Positions 13,649 to 26,920 of a stretch of DNA of 64,000 bases are shown piece after piece. Numbering within the stretch: position 1 is the first letter of the stretch; each line of letters begins with the position of its first letter. Source of the stretch: Blastobasis lacticolella (lineage: Eukaryota; Arthropoda; Insecta; Lepidoptera; Blastobasidae); contig LR990056.1 of NCBI GenBank assembly GCA_905147135.1, positions 15,696,001 to 15,760,000 on the forward strand, in the 5' to 3' direction. The notes under the pieces were generated by a model that worked only from the letters and a program-made list of their open reading frames with translations, had not been told where the DNA came from and searched no databases. The translations under genes and the position numbers were made by a program.

Positions 13649-13684
13649 TGTCTTTGCCCAGCAGTGGTATGATACAGGCTAGTA
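13649..13684 (+). mobile_element. LINE 3'-end scrap
   Basis: TGTCTTTGCCCAGCAGTGGT then ATGATACAGGCTAG matches the last bases of a common lepidopteran LINE ('TTGCCCAGCAGTGGGA...AGGCT'). Very short. Confidence 0.45.
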
Positions 13685-15163
13685 AAATAAATATTAATTT
13701 AATAATACCTACACAAACCTAACGTTAAGCGTAACGACCAATATAAATTTTTAAAGAAAAATTTTGAATCTTTCACGTCACGTCGACTCTACACGTTGCT
13801 TGGTCTACATATTTTTCCTAATATTTATTTATGTGTACGGGTGTCGCTCGTCTGGACCATCCCTCTTCTTACGGGTCGTCTGTCTGACCGTTGTCTGTCT
13901 GTATATCTGTAATTCTATCGATCTACGTCATTGTTATGTCGAGATTTTGCGGTCTTTATGACTCTGACAAAAGCAGCGTTTGAAGGGTTAACCTAAGGGA
14001 TTTAAATGTTATTGTGTTATGTTTTATTGTATTATGTTATTTAAATTAGTTGGCTTTTCTCGAAGTAAACTTCTAAGTGCTTATTTTAAATGGAGTTTTA
14101 AATTGAAGCATTCGATACCCCAGTCCTCGAGCGGGCATAATGAAAGTACTCCAATGCCTAATCAGATTACAAATTCGACGTTATTAAAAAAAAATTACCT
14201 ATCCTCCCTCTTTCCGATACCGAAGTACTCAAGGTGTGTTCTTAATCTCTCAATGTCAGTCCTAATTTACTTCGCGCATCGAATTACCTTCCAGCAGTTT
14301 TATTTTTGAAGCTCCTCGTAGACAAACGTGAAGGAAACGCGTTTCGACAGTATTGCCGTGGAAAAATATTAATCTCCCGCTAAAACATTTGAAAAATTGA
14401 ACAGCGCTAACAGATAACCTAAACCGGTGTCGAATTTTTGAAATAGGAAGCGAACTTTCCGAATGTAAATAGATGGGATGGACTGTTGAATTTAGAACAG
14501 TTTTACTTTTAATCGCGAAAGGGTAATATTGACTTGTATTCAGCCAGTGTCAAAAGGGTCGGCTTATTGATAAAGGTTCGACCATACAAAACAAAACTGT
14601 CCGAGCATGAATTTGTCAAACCACACACAAATCAGGTAGACGGCGAACGAAACTCGAACGAGTATCCGAACAGAATCCAATCGGAAACTAAATAATTCAA
14701 TTCGGAATAATTCCCCCAAACTCAAACTCGGATTGACAAATTCAAACAGGACGCGTTCGAATTCTGAAATTCTGGGAGTTGTCAATTACTTAACTGATCA
14801 ATGTGGCCAGGTTGATGTTCGGAAATTCCAATCTCTCAAATTCCTCGAAATTCATAAAAGCGTAGAATTAAGATAGCATAAAGAAGTCTCAAAGTCCAAA
14901 TGGAGAAAATAGACAGAGCGTAATTAAAAAAAATCGATAATTTAAAAAGTAAAAGTACCCTGCTACTGACTTACAAACAGAAGACAAACACAATTAATCC
15001 GTAAAATTTTGCACCCAGCCACATAGCTCTCAATATGAAACGAACAGGTACCGGGGAGTAGCTAATCATTATTAGATATTGAATTTTGTAACTTTGGACT
15101 CATCCGCTTTCTAATTTACTAATGAATCCGAGTGCTACTGCCATTAGGTGCTCCCGTCCCCCT

Positions 15164-15195
15164 GGGGGAGGTAAGGGGGGATGGGAGAAAAGGGG
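15164..15195 (+). other. possible G-quadruplex
   Basis: Four G runs, GGGGG, GGGGGG, GGG and GGGG, are separated by loops of 6, 2 and 6 bases, which fits the G3+N1-7 rule. No gene is nearby on this strand. Confidence 0.55.
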
Positions 15196-18100
15196 TAAGA
15201 ACTCTCTTGCTGTCTTTTATACATGTACAGCGATAATCCGATTGGTGATTCCGCGTTCCACATTTGAATTTCCGTGTGTTTTAACGTACCCGGCGCGGTT
15301 TGACTTTGCAGTGACGTCCAATTTTGCGAATTGGTTTGTTTAATGTTCCGCTGCAGCCCTATCGCGGCCGGGCGCCTTTAATGTTTCACGGGGTTGATGT
15401 CGAATGCAATTTTGGAATTAAAATTTATGTAAACACATAAACATAGCTCATCAAGTTACTGACACGCAGTTCTCGCCGTTGTGTCAGCGATTGGCGCAGT
15501 TCAAAATTCAAATATATTGTACCTACCCTAGCAGAATAAGTTGGATTCTAGTTCTAAGTTATTTATGTGTGTGTGTTTGAGTGGAATTCGACAGATCATC
15601 CAGGTAGCGAGAGCAGGTACAGAGAACAGAAACGGAACCATATAAACACATCCGGCCCGCAATTCATTAAATCCCAATTTAAATTCCACCTACACTCGGT
15701 AAAATATGGTAATGCAGAGGGCGGTATATCCGAAAATCCGCTGGAAACTAAAAGGCATCCGTCCCATATGTCGTGGTGCATTAATAAGCAAATATTGAGT
15801 TAGCGAGAGGCCGACGCGAGTCAATAAACGGGAATCGGAGTTTCGCACCTGCACTCCAAACTTTGCCGGAAGTTTCTCAACGATAGCTGCCTAAACACAA
15901 GCGTCTCTCTGAGGCTTTGTCATAGAAACTCGAGAATCTGGTAGAGAAATAAGTAACCGCGTCTATAAAACTTTTTGTGGATCAATCTTATCGTCTTGTA
16001 AGATTCTAATTGGAGTCGTATTCGAATATGTAGATGTAAGCAACTCTTTATTCCATTCCAATATAACGACCTAATCTAATAAGAAACCTTCATTTAAAAA
16101 AATATATTTTATAAGTGAGTGTCTTTGTCCAGGTTAGACTGCTGATGAGATGTGTGTCAGACAGTAAGTGATGCTGTTCAGTGTACGCAAGCAAAACCTG
16201 ATAATTTCAATGTTGTTCATGTTATAGTTGTTGTTGTGTTGTATTGTAAAGCTACCATCCGCCGCGTCTACCTCGCTATTCTGTGCCAATTCGTTTGTCA
16301 AAGTTCAGACATCGGCTATAGGTGTGGCTTCGATCGGCGGGAAACTTGCCCGCAGTCCCGGGACATTTATTCGCTTGTTACGCCGAAGTTCGCACAGAAA
16401 TAAACCAGTATTGTGCAGTTTGTTTTATTGAACTCGCGGGTTTTGATTCGGCTTTATTGTTGTTTCGTTGAACGCGGCTGGGGGTTGTGCGTTTATTTTC
16501 TACAAGTTTCGAGTATTTCTGCGTGTCCTCCTTTGTGCCTACCAAATATGATTTAGTATCAATATTGTTGCGATTGTTTATTTCAGTAGTCGGTGTAAAC
16601 AGTAGAAGGACCGAACGCAGAACCTTGAGGTACCCCCACGTGACATTGTGAATTAAGCTAAAATTAAACACTTCTAATCTGAGATCCGTTCCGTTTGACG
16701 GACAGACCGACTAACCGTTACTACTTACATATAACAATGGCCGCGAAACAGATAGCAATCTAAATGAGCCGCTTTAAATATTGTTTAAATGCAAGCTCAG
16801 AGGTAATCATAGGCTTGGCTAGCCAAGGCATAGGGAATGGTTTGGTGAAAATGTAAGAGTGAATGAATCGTCGGTAAAATTGATCGAGATCGGTGATAGT
16901 AGTCGTTACTTAAAATGCCCCTGTGAAATAACTAGGGTAATTACTGGTTAAGCTAACTTTTACAGGTTGTAAGAAACTGATTTGAACTTGTTTCAATATC
17001 GATATAGTTTGACGATATTGATAATAAAAATACTGCTATCAGAATGTACTATGCAGAATCAATATTCATCCGATGTTGTCTAGAAAATGTGCTAAAAGCA
17101 TTGGCCCCAAACGCGCACCCTGCGACACCCCACATGTCAAAAACTGGCGACAAGTTCGAAGATCGTCGGCAATTTCCGTCAATTTCCATCGCTTCGGCTC
17201 AATAAAGCCTTTATTGGCGGGTTATTAGCAGGCTTTTATCTCCCTAAGTGTGCAGTGCGTGGAGCAGGAGTGACTAAATTAACCGCGCAATTACTAGCGG
17301 CTTTAAATTTGCAAGTGCCTTAGCTTATTCGATGGCACCCTTTGTTGTGGAAGGGCAACTTTTTTTATTGGAGCCTTGGAGAAATTTTAGTATTAAACAG
17401 TGTAAAAAGTGTTTTACAGAATCGTTGAGGAAAATTGATTTGTTTGATTATGAAAAAGGAAGGGTTTAGATGTAATCGTTATTGATTTATGATGAACTTT
17501 GAAGTTACAATATGGGGTATTTTATCCCATATTTTTACTTTTCTCTGCGTTTTCGGCATCTCTATCGGCCATGGTTCTATGGAATCTGTTTTGAATATCG
17601 AGATAAATTGAAGCTCATGTGCTTTTCTGGTATACCTATAAGCTATAACACTAAAGTTTTTACTAATTCTGTCAAAGACAAAAGAAATATCCATCTGTTT
17701 TACGTCACAAACGTTCGCGTTTTCAATATTAGAAGCCCCCAAAATACCTGACGTCAACGTGTCGATTACAGTTAACCTCGGCATTCGCTGTCGAACTTTA
17801 TCAAAAACAGATGAACAAATCTGCGTCCACACACCGGAGCCGTCTGAAAAGTACAAAACGAAATTAGCCTCTGACATTAGGGGAGGTTATTGTCAACTAC
17901 CGATGCTTTTATCTCAACGAGCGTGAACTCGGAACAGACAGACGTCACTCCGCACGTATTATTAGATATTTCGAACGCGACGTCTTTAATAAAATCTCCC
18001 GTAGCGCACTCGGTTTGGCACTGATTAATCGAGCATTCGGAATTGATTGGAAACGCTTCTGTTGTTCTATTCCTTGGAATTTCGAAAGCGAACATTGTTC

Positions 18101-20930
18101 AGTATATTTGTAAATTTAAAAATACTGGTTTTAGAGTATTTCGTTTTCATCCCGACGATTTGTTTGGCCGTCTCTATCGTTCAAGTGTGCCATGTTTATG
18201 TTCCAGTCAATCACAAGCGCTCTGTCTTGACAATACGCCAACAGACTACCTATTCACTAAGCAACTACAGATTTATACACTCGGATACCGACTAGATTGA
18301 GACACCAACTCGTAACTGATCACGGCTACAATCAATTAGAATACATCAAAAGACCAGTAAGAGCATGGACAAGATGGATCGATACCGAAACGCGAACAGA
18401 TGCTCCTAATCAATACAGATCTAGTCGCTTGCGCAGACACTGACACATCTGATCGAGGCGTCGAAAGATCTACACCACCCCCCTCGATGGTAACATCACT
18501 GGAACCCCCAGGGGAAGGGAAATTAGTCACCAAAGTTGAGAATACATTTTGCGGTTGTCCTCTGACAGATTGCTGACCAAATGTGAATGGGTCGCGTCAA
18601 CGCGAGACTCATTGATTCGTCGGAAAGCATCGCCATGTTGGAACGTTGCCATCTTTGTTTCGAATTCGAATTTTGAGTCCGCGTGATATTTTAAGTGCTG
18701 TGGTGGCTTGCGATGATGCGGCTCGAATTTCGAATATAACTGGCGAATTAAGTCAATGGATTTCAGGAAGACTTTGCTGGCTCAAGCAAAGTTATTTGAA
18801 AGAATTTTACCGCTTTTATTATACTGGCGATCTGAAAGAGGCAGCCAAATTAATCTTCCCAGTAGATAGAGCCATAAAAAGTTTCGGGAGCAAATCGAAA
18901 CCTGCAAACGTAATTTGGAAGTTACGGCGGGGCCTATCAGTCAAAATTCCCGAACAAAATCAAAAGTAGAGGCTGGGATGGGCCGATCAAAGTCCCCACC
19001 TGAAGGGTTACGGAGAAATAATTAAAAGGCGCAACGAAACTTAATTCCGATGCCTATTTGTAGCTCATTGAGTTTTGCCGAAGTTTTGCGAAAGTTTGCC
19101 CAAGTTCCCCCGAACTTGTCTGTCGCTTCGAAATTTTGCAATACTCCCGACTTTCGGGTCCGTTGATTCGTTAATTTGTAATGGCTAATTGGTTATTATG
19201 TGTCCGTCTGGGTAGCCGAAAGTTTTCAGACGCGGTCGCTCTAACAAAATAATATTCGGCGAGCTGTTTATTTAAAACGAAGTGTGTACATATCTCGCAG
19301 CGTTGATAAACGGTAGGATCCGCCGCGACTGAACACGGAAACCGAACTCAATATTTCATCATCAAACCGTGACTGCCATTTGATCAGTATTTGTCGAAGC
19401 CGGGTAACTAATTTGGCGCACGGATATCATTTATAGAAGTCGAGCAGCTAATTTGGCGCTCGAGCGGCTAAGTTCAAAGGGTTGCAGCCGCGTCGTCGAT
19501 TCGCACCTCATTTAGTTTGGTTCGATTCTAATTGGGAGACGAGTTGTGGGCCAGAATAGATGGGCCTGCTCGTTACGTTTGTTTCTCAATGTTTCTCGAA
19601 CGATATATTCATCAGCTACCTCCACCCGTAGTGTGAGGCCCAGAATATCGCTAATAGGAGTTGTTCGCCGCCTGAAACGGCCTAGTTCCCCCCACACTCA
19701 ACGATCAAACTCAGAACATTCCATTTACCTAATGCGATCTCATTTGAATCACCTAACAGAAATATCGCGCAGAAAATTAAGTACCCTACTTAGCAAACAC
19801 AGTCGGGCGGGGCCCGCACAATGAATCAGTACAATGTGTGTGAATTAGATAATTAATTGATTAAAAAGGGATCGGAGAGGTTCGTTGAAGTTTTTCTTCG
19901 AGGGGGCCCCGGAGGGGACTGCCCCCCCCGCTCAGGGCGAGGACCAAATTGGTTTAACTCAGGGACGTGTGCTTAACTTCAACCCCCCATGATCACACGC
20001 TTTTAGATTTTTGCCCGAAGTTGAGCCGGTGGATGCGAATTTTTAATAATTAATTTTGATGGATTTTTCAAATTTTAACACTGGCGCGTCGGGGATGCTT
20101 GTAGCTATTTGGGAGTGAGTGGGTACTAGCTAGCTTCTGAAAGTGATAGATGGGTTAGTTGGGAATATAATTATATCATAAACGTATTTCAGAAGTTGGG
20201 CTATGGCTGTGGGCCCATGATGCGCTGTATGATTTAAGGTAGCAAAGTGAAAATGCATAGTAACACTTCTTCATTATCATAAACAGACAATGGACTAAAT
20301 CTGTCTACTGCTGGTAAGCTTCTAATCTCCACGTAGGCAGATAAAACAGAACCTGCCTTCTGGTCTACGAACCTAGACGACCTGTTTCTTAGGCGCTGTC
20401 CGTTACAAAACCGTTGCAAATTAGGACAGCGTCTTAGACATTGATAAAACTCCATAGTCTATCTCTTGGTACATCTATCTATAGACGCTCGCACCCGCAA
20501 CCCGCTGCCAAGTGACTCCACCCAACTCCTAAACCACTTAACTCTCGAAAGTATTGACGCTCCTCGGGTATTTATCAAAATCCATTGTCAATTAATTCTA
20601 TTATGGCGGAACTTCGCTAATCCGATCGATGGCAGCCCCTGCCCTCGAAAACAATATAACAATTTCATTATAAGTATATTGATCCAGTTAAAGGATTGGC
20701 TAAAATAATTAACGTCACCAAATTATCGGCTTTTAGCGTGCTAACGGTGTTTTGCGAGTGTCGAGTTTGAAGAAGCGATGTGATTCAATTAATAAGCGAT
20801 TCGTTAACAAGTGGGTTACGAGCATAGTTCGTATCCTGCAGGATACCTAATGGCACAGAGTTCGTGTATCATGATATCGCACCCGCCTCTTTTCCTTCTT
20901 GCATGTCGTACAGTTTCTATGTGTGAATGT

Positions 20931-21257
20931 CGGTGTCCGAATTGGTTGAGGTGTCCGAATCGTATGCGGAGATGTCCCGGGTTCCGAGTACCGGAAATCA
21001 CTCTTTTCTGAGTTATATAGGTACATTAGTTGAATACTAACCGATGCTCTTACGGTGAGGGAAAACATCATGTTAAAACCTGCACATTCAGGCGACTGAA
21101 TGTGTAACCATGATCCAATCTGGTCAGGTACCCTGGTAGCAGTGTCACGGAGGTCAGATGGCAGTCGTTCCATTGTAATTATCTAATCTGCCAAATCCTG
21201 GATCATGGTCAAGGCGAACTCCGGCTACGTGCGCGAGAGCACAACCAGGACATTAAC
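20931..21257 (+). mobile_element. tRNA-headed SINE, near full-length copy
   Basis: The first about 70 bp resemble a tRNA. There is an A-box-like region near GAATTGGTTGAGG and a B-box-like GGGTTCCGAGTACC. The body contains CTTACGGTGAGGGAAAAC and ACATTCAGGCGACTGAATGTG, and the tail contains ATCCTGGATCATGGTCAAGG. The body and tail are shared with 53191-53467, and the tail with 32752-32850 and 45145-45251. Confidence 0.75.
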
Positions 21258-23339
21258 CTATTTTCCTCCTTGTATATCATACAGTTTGTCTAATATGCAG
21301 CTTACAGAATATTGGCTAGTTTCAGCTTATTATTGACGCGAAGGAAACGTCGCGTTCTCCTGCCCACCGTCCTAACTAAATGCACGCTCTTTACTAATTA
21401 CTACTACATCTGAGATTGTAGACGAGCTCGAAGCGTGTGCTCCGAAAGGAACTGCTTTTATTGCTTGCAGCTCAAGTGCAGAACTTTGTATCTCAGCCTG
21501 GGCTCTCCGAAATTAGTACGCGAAAACTGCAAGGCGGAAAACACCTGGGCGCAAAATATCATTTCCTTCCAAGTTAATTAATAACTCATTTCGCCAGCCC
21601 TTTGAGAGGCGTCGAATTTTTTCGCCGACCCTGAATGGTATCGCTGCAGACATTGCCGGCTTTTTTTGCTCGCCGTACAAAAGCGTGGCGGCCGGCCCCG
21701 GAGAACCCCTACATAAAAACCCCTTTAACTTATGATGAATTAGCGATCCTACGTTTTATGTCTCCCGCGTTATCTGACCCCGCCCGCAGACCCCCCCGCG
21801 TCAATACCAAGGAATTCGTATAAGCGGAAAAATTAGGAAGTGCGAGGGCACATACGGATTGGATTCCGGTGGCACTCGCATTTACATTTCGGAATGAGTT
21901 CGTTACCCGTTTTGGTCGTGGTTTTTTTTTAATATATTTAGAGAAAGAAATACGTATGGATCCACATATTACGTAGGTACCTTTGTATCCTTGAATGGTA
22001 AATTGACCTCCTATAGTTTTCAGAAGCAGCATGTCTCTTTTACGTATCTCAACAACTTAAGCGACAAAAGATATCAGCGCATAATAGATACATGTTGGAA
22101 AGCAATAACTGGCAACCTCGATTCTACATTTCGGTTTCAGGTTTCGACATTCATATCGCAGAAAGACCGCAGCCATAGATTAGAAAATCTGCGGGGAATA
22201 ACCGTTGTGCCTGTTGCGCTGGCTACCTTATCCTTCAAACCGGATGATAGGAACAAGCAGTTTCTTTGCGACAGAAATAGATAAGGAGTTGATATTCAAA
22301 ACAAACCTTGAGACTTCAGAGATTTCACTTCATTTCTTTTACCTAATTTTAATCTATTTCTTGTAATCACAAGAGATTCTGAAGAATAATACTTAGGTAG
22401 TATTCGTAGAGACATAAATTTCTTGTATCGTAAGTATAGTACCACGAACTTACCTATGTGGTCACTAGATGGCGGCGGTAGTAAGGTTAGGGGAATGCCA
22501 TTCACTAATTGGCGTCTATAGTTCTGATTTTGTCCACGACAAGATAAGTTGGTGGCTGTATAGTTTATCCACACATCCATGGAAGTCCAGTAGCGGTTAA
22601 TCAGCACGCGTAGGATGAGTAACGTCAAGATTATTTTTAATTTTTATCGTCCAGCGCCTCACTAAGGAGCTGCCATAAACAAAACGGTCCACTTAGCACG
22701 GAGCCAATCAACCCTCGATCCGGCCTTACGAAAATTGTCACCCTCCGGACCGGTCTAAAAGGCCTCTATGTCATGTATTACTCGTAGCTAATCCTTTTTC
22801 CTAAAAACTTGGGGTCCGCCTGATAAGGGAGATGTTTTGATACCACCCATCATTCACTTATTCGTATACTTGGGGAGTGGGGGGGGGGGGGGGGGGTGCT
22901 ATAGAAAAACATTGACGTAAAAAGTGGGTAGGGAGGGGAAGGTTGGCCGCTGTCGAAGTGACCGCGGCCTGAGGAGGGTCGGCATTATGTGGATAACGTC
23001 GTTATGTGTTGATCAATTTTAATGCGTGCCCGGCCCAGTTGTGAGTAGGTGTTTGTGTTTTTTTTTGGATTTTTTTTGTACCTACTTGTTTTAGATAAAT
23101 TGGTGATAAGGCGGGTAGTTGTCAAATTTTGATTCTTGTGTTATAGACGCCCATGTTTTTACTAATATTTCGTAAAACTAAATTCATTGACAATTAAGTA
23201 TCTATGCTTTAAACAATTGCATACCTACATGCAAACATAAACTTGAAAACCAAATTGTTTGAGTGCCACAGGTGTAGGCTGGGCACAAGACGCGACTCAC
23301 TTGTATCTATTGCTTGTCTAAATAATATTTTTAAGTAGG
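21258..23339. other. intron 1 sequence, no gene seen
   Basis: Unique-looking sequence with the poly-G run at 22879. Nothing coding recognised. Confidence 0.6.
22879..22896 (+). repeat. 18-base poly-G run
   Basis: An uninterrupted run of 18 G in an otherwise AT-rich intron, preceded by TGGGGAGT. Length may be affected by sequencing slippage. Confidence 0.9.
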
Positions 23340-23620
23340 TAGTACTGATGGCCGTGTGATGTCCGGCAGAGTAGAATAGCACCAACCCCTTACACTCGCG
23401 GGTGTCGTACGAGGCGACTAATGTTATCGAGGCAAAATATCAACAGTCCCCGTAGTCTGGAAAATGGGCAGCAGCGTTTTCCATTGTTATATTTACAACA
23501 CTGCGATTTCCAACCCGCCCGCCGAATGTGGAGATTATGGCAACAACCTCCCCTTTCGTAGGAGATGCCCTAAGTCCTGCAGTGGACTGTTACGGGCTGT
23601 GATGATGTTGAGACTTATAA
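23340..23620 (+). mobile_element. non-LTR retrotransposon 3' fragment
   Basis: GCGGGTGTCGTACGAGGCGA, GGGCAGCAGCGTTTTCC, TTTCCAACCCGCCCGCC and CTGCAGTGGACTGTTACGGG follow in the order known from lepidopteran LINE 3' ends, closing in GATGATG. A second copy is at 30535-30790 on the other strand. Confidence 0.75.
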
Positions 23621-26040
23621 AAACAAATAATTTTAAATGAATTACTTAAACAATCACCTGAGAAAACAATCACCGGGTGACAAAAACGTATACAAATTTA
23701 TTTTATTTTATTTTCCCCACTAATGAGCTAATGAAATACAAAAAAGTACGGTCAAAACATACGCGACGCCCGCATCGGTCGAGGGTCCCGCGCCTCGAAA
23801 TGCACAAATTTAAAAGTCCTTTGAAGGAAAGAGTTGCTAATTTACTTTAATTACCTACGATGTACACAGTGGCGAGTGGTTTTTTTTGTTTTATCTGCTG
23901 CTTAGTCTGAATACCACTCTGGACTGTGCACTAAATTAGATTTTTGTCGACGTTTTTTGTAAATTGTTGCACTATTAATTTAATAAATCGTGGAAAAATA
24001 GAAAAAAAATAGGTATTTGTAAATGGTGCAAAACTCACCTCATGGTAGTAATTCCTGATTTTCATAATTTCTATTTTTAAGAAAATAATTTTGACCACTT
24101 AGTTGTCCATTTGTACACTTAAAATTTGTTTGTCATATTAATAGGAAAAACGCCACTGTATTGTTTGTTACACTCACTTGTTACCTAGAAATTAAAAAAA
24201 AAATTGAATCGGAAACAAAAGACTGTTTTTAAGTAAAACAATCTTTCATTTCCGAATTTAGACTTCAGAAACATCCACGCAATTGACTCTATAAAATTAT
24301 TGTTCAGTATAGTGTAACACAAATCAATTAAAAACAAGCAAAAAATAATAAAAGCGCGTAGGAGTTTTCTGTTGTCCGTTATACAGTAGCGTTCGAAATT
24401 CGAAGCTCGTAGCGTAAACGCGCCTGACGTTGTCACATCAGAAGCGCGCGCACAACTGACTGCCGGCAGATAAACGCGCGCGAAGCATCTTACCTTATCT
24501 ACGAATTTACATATCGCGTTCCCATACAAACTCCTTGAACAACATCCCGTAGAAAGAAAAAGGAAAAAATAATTTGCATCGCAAAGAGTTTATATGCAAA
24601 TGCCCCATCTGACCCATTGTCGATTCGATATTTAAATATCGAATTCGACCTATCAATCGGTAAAACAGGTTTAATATGCGTCCATACACTACAAGGAGAT
24701 AGGATTAGGGTCACACCGTCTTCACAGACTTAACCCCTGCACCAGATGTCAATGTTGCATTCGATTTGATATTATTCTTTGTCAAGGAATTCGGAAATGG
24801 GACTTTTATAATGCGATGTTACCATGCCCGCGCATTTAATACCCGAGTTTTGTATTGAATGTTTTCTCGAGCATTGTGCCTTGACATAATCGGCGATAAA
24901 AAGATTGATACGACAGGACGCATTCTATTTACGCAAATGAATTTTTATGGCGAACTTCTTGTACAGCGATATTGTGATGCGTTCGAAAGTATCGTAAAGT
25001 AGTTTACTTTTTATATTTTCGGTAAAAGGCACTTGTAAAACACACGAAACACTGAAATTGCGGAGCTGAATTACTAATTAGGCGGGTCGTTTCGATCAAT
25101 CAACCCCCGTTCGTGAGAATCGGTTCGCCCCAAAGAATAAGAAAGCACTAATTATTATTCGCATATTAAGTACGGAGAACCAGTCGGAAATAATGTTAAT
25201 AATTATTAAAAAAACATATTTACATATGCAGATCGATGTCGGGAGTATAAATCATAGAACAATCGAGGGGTTCGAAATTCAAAATTCAAATGCGATCGAA
25301 TTGTAGGAACTGGTTTGTGTAATGCGCGTCCCATTTTTACTTTTTAATTTATTGACCTATTTCCAGGGCGGGCCGATAGTTTGATGGGTTTTAATTATTT
25401 GCATATTAAGGCTATGATCGACCGGTTCCACGTGAGAAAATCTCAAGGGATACATTCGGGGATTTAATATTTTTACGCGTGATAGAGTCTTATTCAGGGT
25501 GACCTTTCCTATCCCTAACGTTCGTTAATCGAATTTTGACACTTAACGACATTATTTTTCTTCCGATGCAATTATTGGATCAACAAATTAAAAAAAAAAT
25601 AAAAAAATTAGCAAGTGAGTCAGCCAGTAGGCAAAAAAATATCACATTACATTTTTTATCTCTTTACATATTATTGTCTCGAGAAGTGACAAGTCTATTT
25701 ACAACGACCTACCTTCACTTGAGACAATTAAAAGATAAAACTTTTGTTAGAAAATGTCTAACTGAATTAAGATCGACGTGTGGACGACAGTCTTTTGAAA
25801 TAGTAGGTTCGTCTAATGTCGTCATGGTGTATTTGTCCGTGAAATAATAATATCTAATTTAATATTTAGAGGTTACTTATTTTCACCGCCGACGTCCATG
25901 TTTACTTAGACATAAGGTGCACAGTAGTTTGGATAGGTTTAATAAAAAAAAATCGATAAGAATTCGGTGCCATGTCAGCCATGACAACGTTCAAGGTTAC
26001 ATTAATAATCTTAACCTTCGGTACCTACACAAAAAAGACT
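23621..26040. other. intron 1 sequence, no gene seen
   Basis: AT-rich, with the palindrome at 24619 and several TTCGAA motifs. The 103-codon frame at 25536-25847 has no recognisable family. Confidence 0.6.
24619..24649. repeat. near-perfect 31-bp palindrome
   Basis: The core TTCGATATTTAAATATCGAA extended by one base each side (24623-24644) is a perfect 22-bp palindrome. GTCG to the left and CGAC to the right pair again after a single unpaired T. Confidence 0.93.
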
Positions 26041-26165
26041 AACTCTCCCAAAGATCATCACCGTCATCTTCCGAGCGGTTAGTCCCGGCATCTGCCAGGG
26101 TCTGCTTTCGGATTATTTTACTCGACTTCGCCCGGTCTTGGGCATCTTCGCGTCATAGCCCACGC
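26041..26165. mobile_element. lepidopteran dispersed repeat fragment
   Basis: ATCATCACCGTCATCTTCCG, CCAGGGTCTGCTTTCGG, CTTCGCCCGGTCTTGGGC and ATCTTCGCGTCATAGCCCAC resemble a common lepidopteran repeat with the same order of blocks. Boundaries are approximate. Confidence 0.5.
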
Positions 26166-26723
26166 ACCTCTACCAAAAACATATGTTGTTGCAAATTTAA
26201 CAACATAAAATTACCAAACAGAAAAGGTTGAGGTCTTAGAACTACTTCACGACAAAGATAAACTTCGCCCCCTTGCAAATTGTTTCGCTTTTTTGTCTTT
26301 CCACATAGGTGTGCACACCCAGTTTCGTCGAAAAAAACAAACAATTTCCGATAAAGATCTTGATAAGCACATCACTGATGGGTACCAGTTGATGCCGGAA
26401 GAGCATATTTAGCGATTTCCTGTGTCAGAGGCGCGAAAAAAATTCAATATGGCGACGAATTATCTGTATTATGATTCATGGAATTAACACCTCGAGGACG
26501 GGCCAATTACGACATTGTTTTAGTTTGTTTTGAAACACTGTTTTTGGATAATTGTCATCGTTTGTTTGAGCTACAGTAAACGTTATTATTGTTTGTAGTG
26601 TTTTTTATTACACTCATTATAGATATACCTACAATATTCAAGCACTTAAAATTTGAAGCACCAAATTTGTCGTAAATTGTTTCCTAATTAGTAACCTACC
26701 AACCAACATTTAGTAACTGTATC

Positions 26724-26800
26724 ATTTATTTATTTATTTATTTATTTATAACTCTTTATTGTACATACAAAGACAGTAAAACATAGTAACAGTATCAATA
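26724..26800 (-). mobile_element. LINE 3' tail with (TTTA)n
   Basis: A (TTTA)n tract at about 26726-26750 is followed by ACTCTTTATTGTACATAC and AGACAGTAAAACATAG. This is the reverse strand of a LINE 3' end with an AATAAAGAGT signal and (TAAA)n tail. Confidence 0.65.
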
Positions 26801-26848
26801 TTAGACATCTTTAGTTTCAAATATAGTGACTAAATATGTTTCTAAAAG

Positions 26849-26920
26849 TTAAGTCTCTGCCTACCCCTATGGCATACGGGTTGAGTGTATATGTATGTAA
26901 GTAGGTATGTTTTTTTTAGA
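26849..26920 (+). mobile_element. LINE 3'-end fragment (CTACCCC type)
   Basis: AAGTCTCTGCCTACCCCTAT, GGCATACGGGTTGAG and then TATGTATGTAAGTAGGTATG. The same start occurs at 52771. This is a known lepidopteran 3' end with a (TATG)n tail. Confidence 0.65.

Larger units (their letters stand above)
12206..20930. other. intron 1 sequence, mostly unique
   Basis: Only two short repeat scraps (12780, 13649), a possible G-quadruplex (15164) and a 14-bp palindrome CTTGGCTAGCCAAG at 16814-16827. Two minus-strand frames at 17479-18095 overlap at TAATG and are discussed as an observation. No recognisable gene. Confidence 0.55.
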
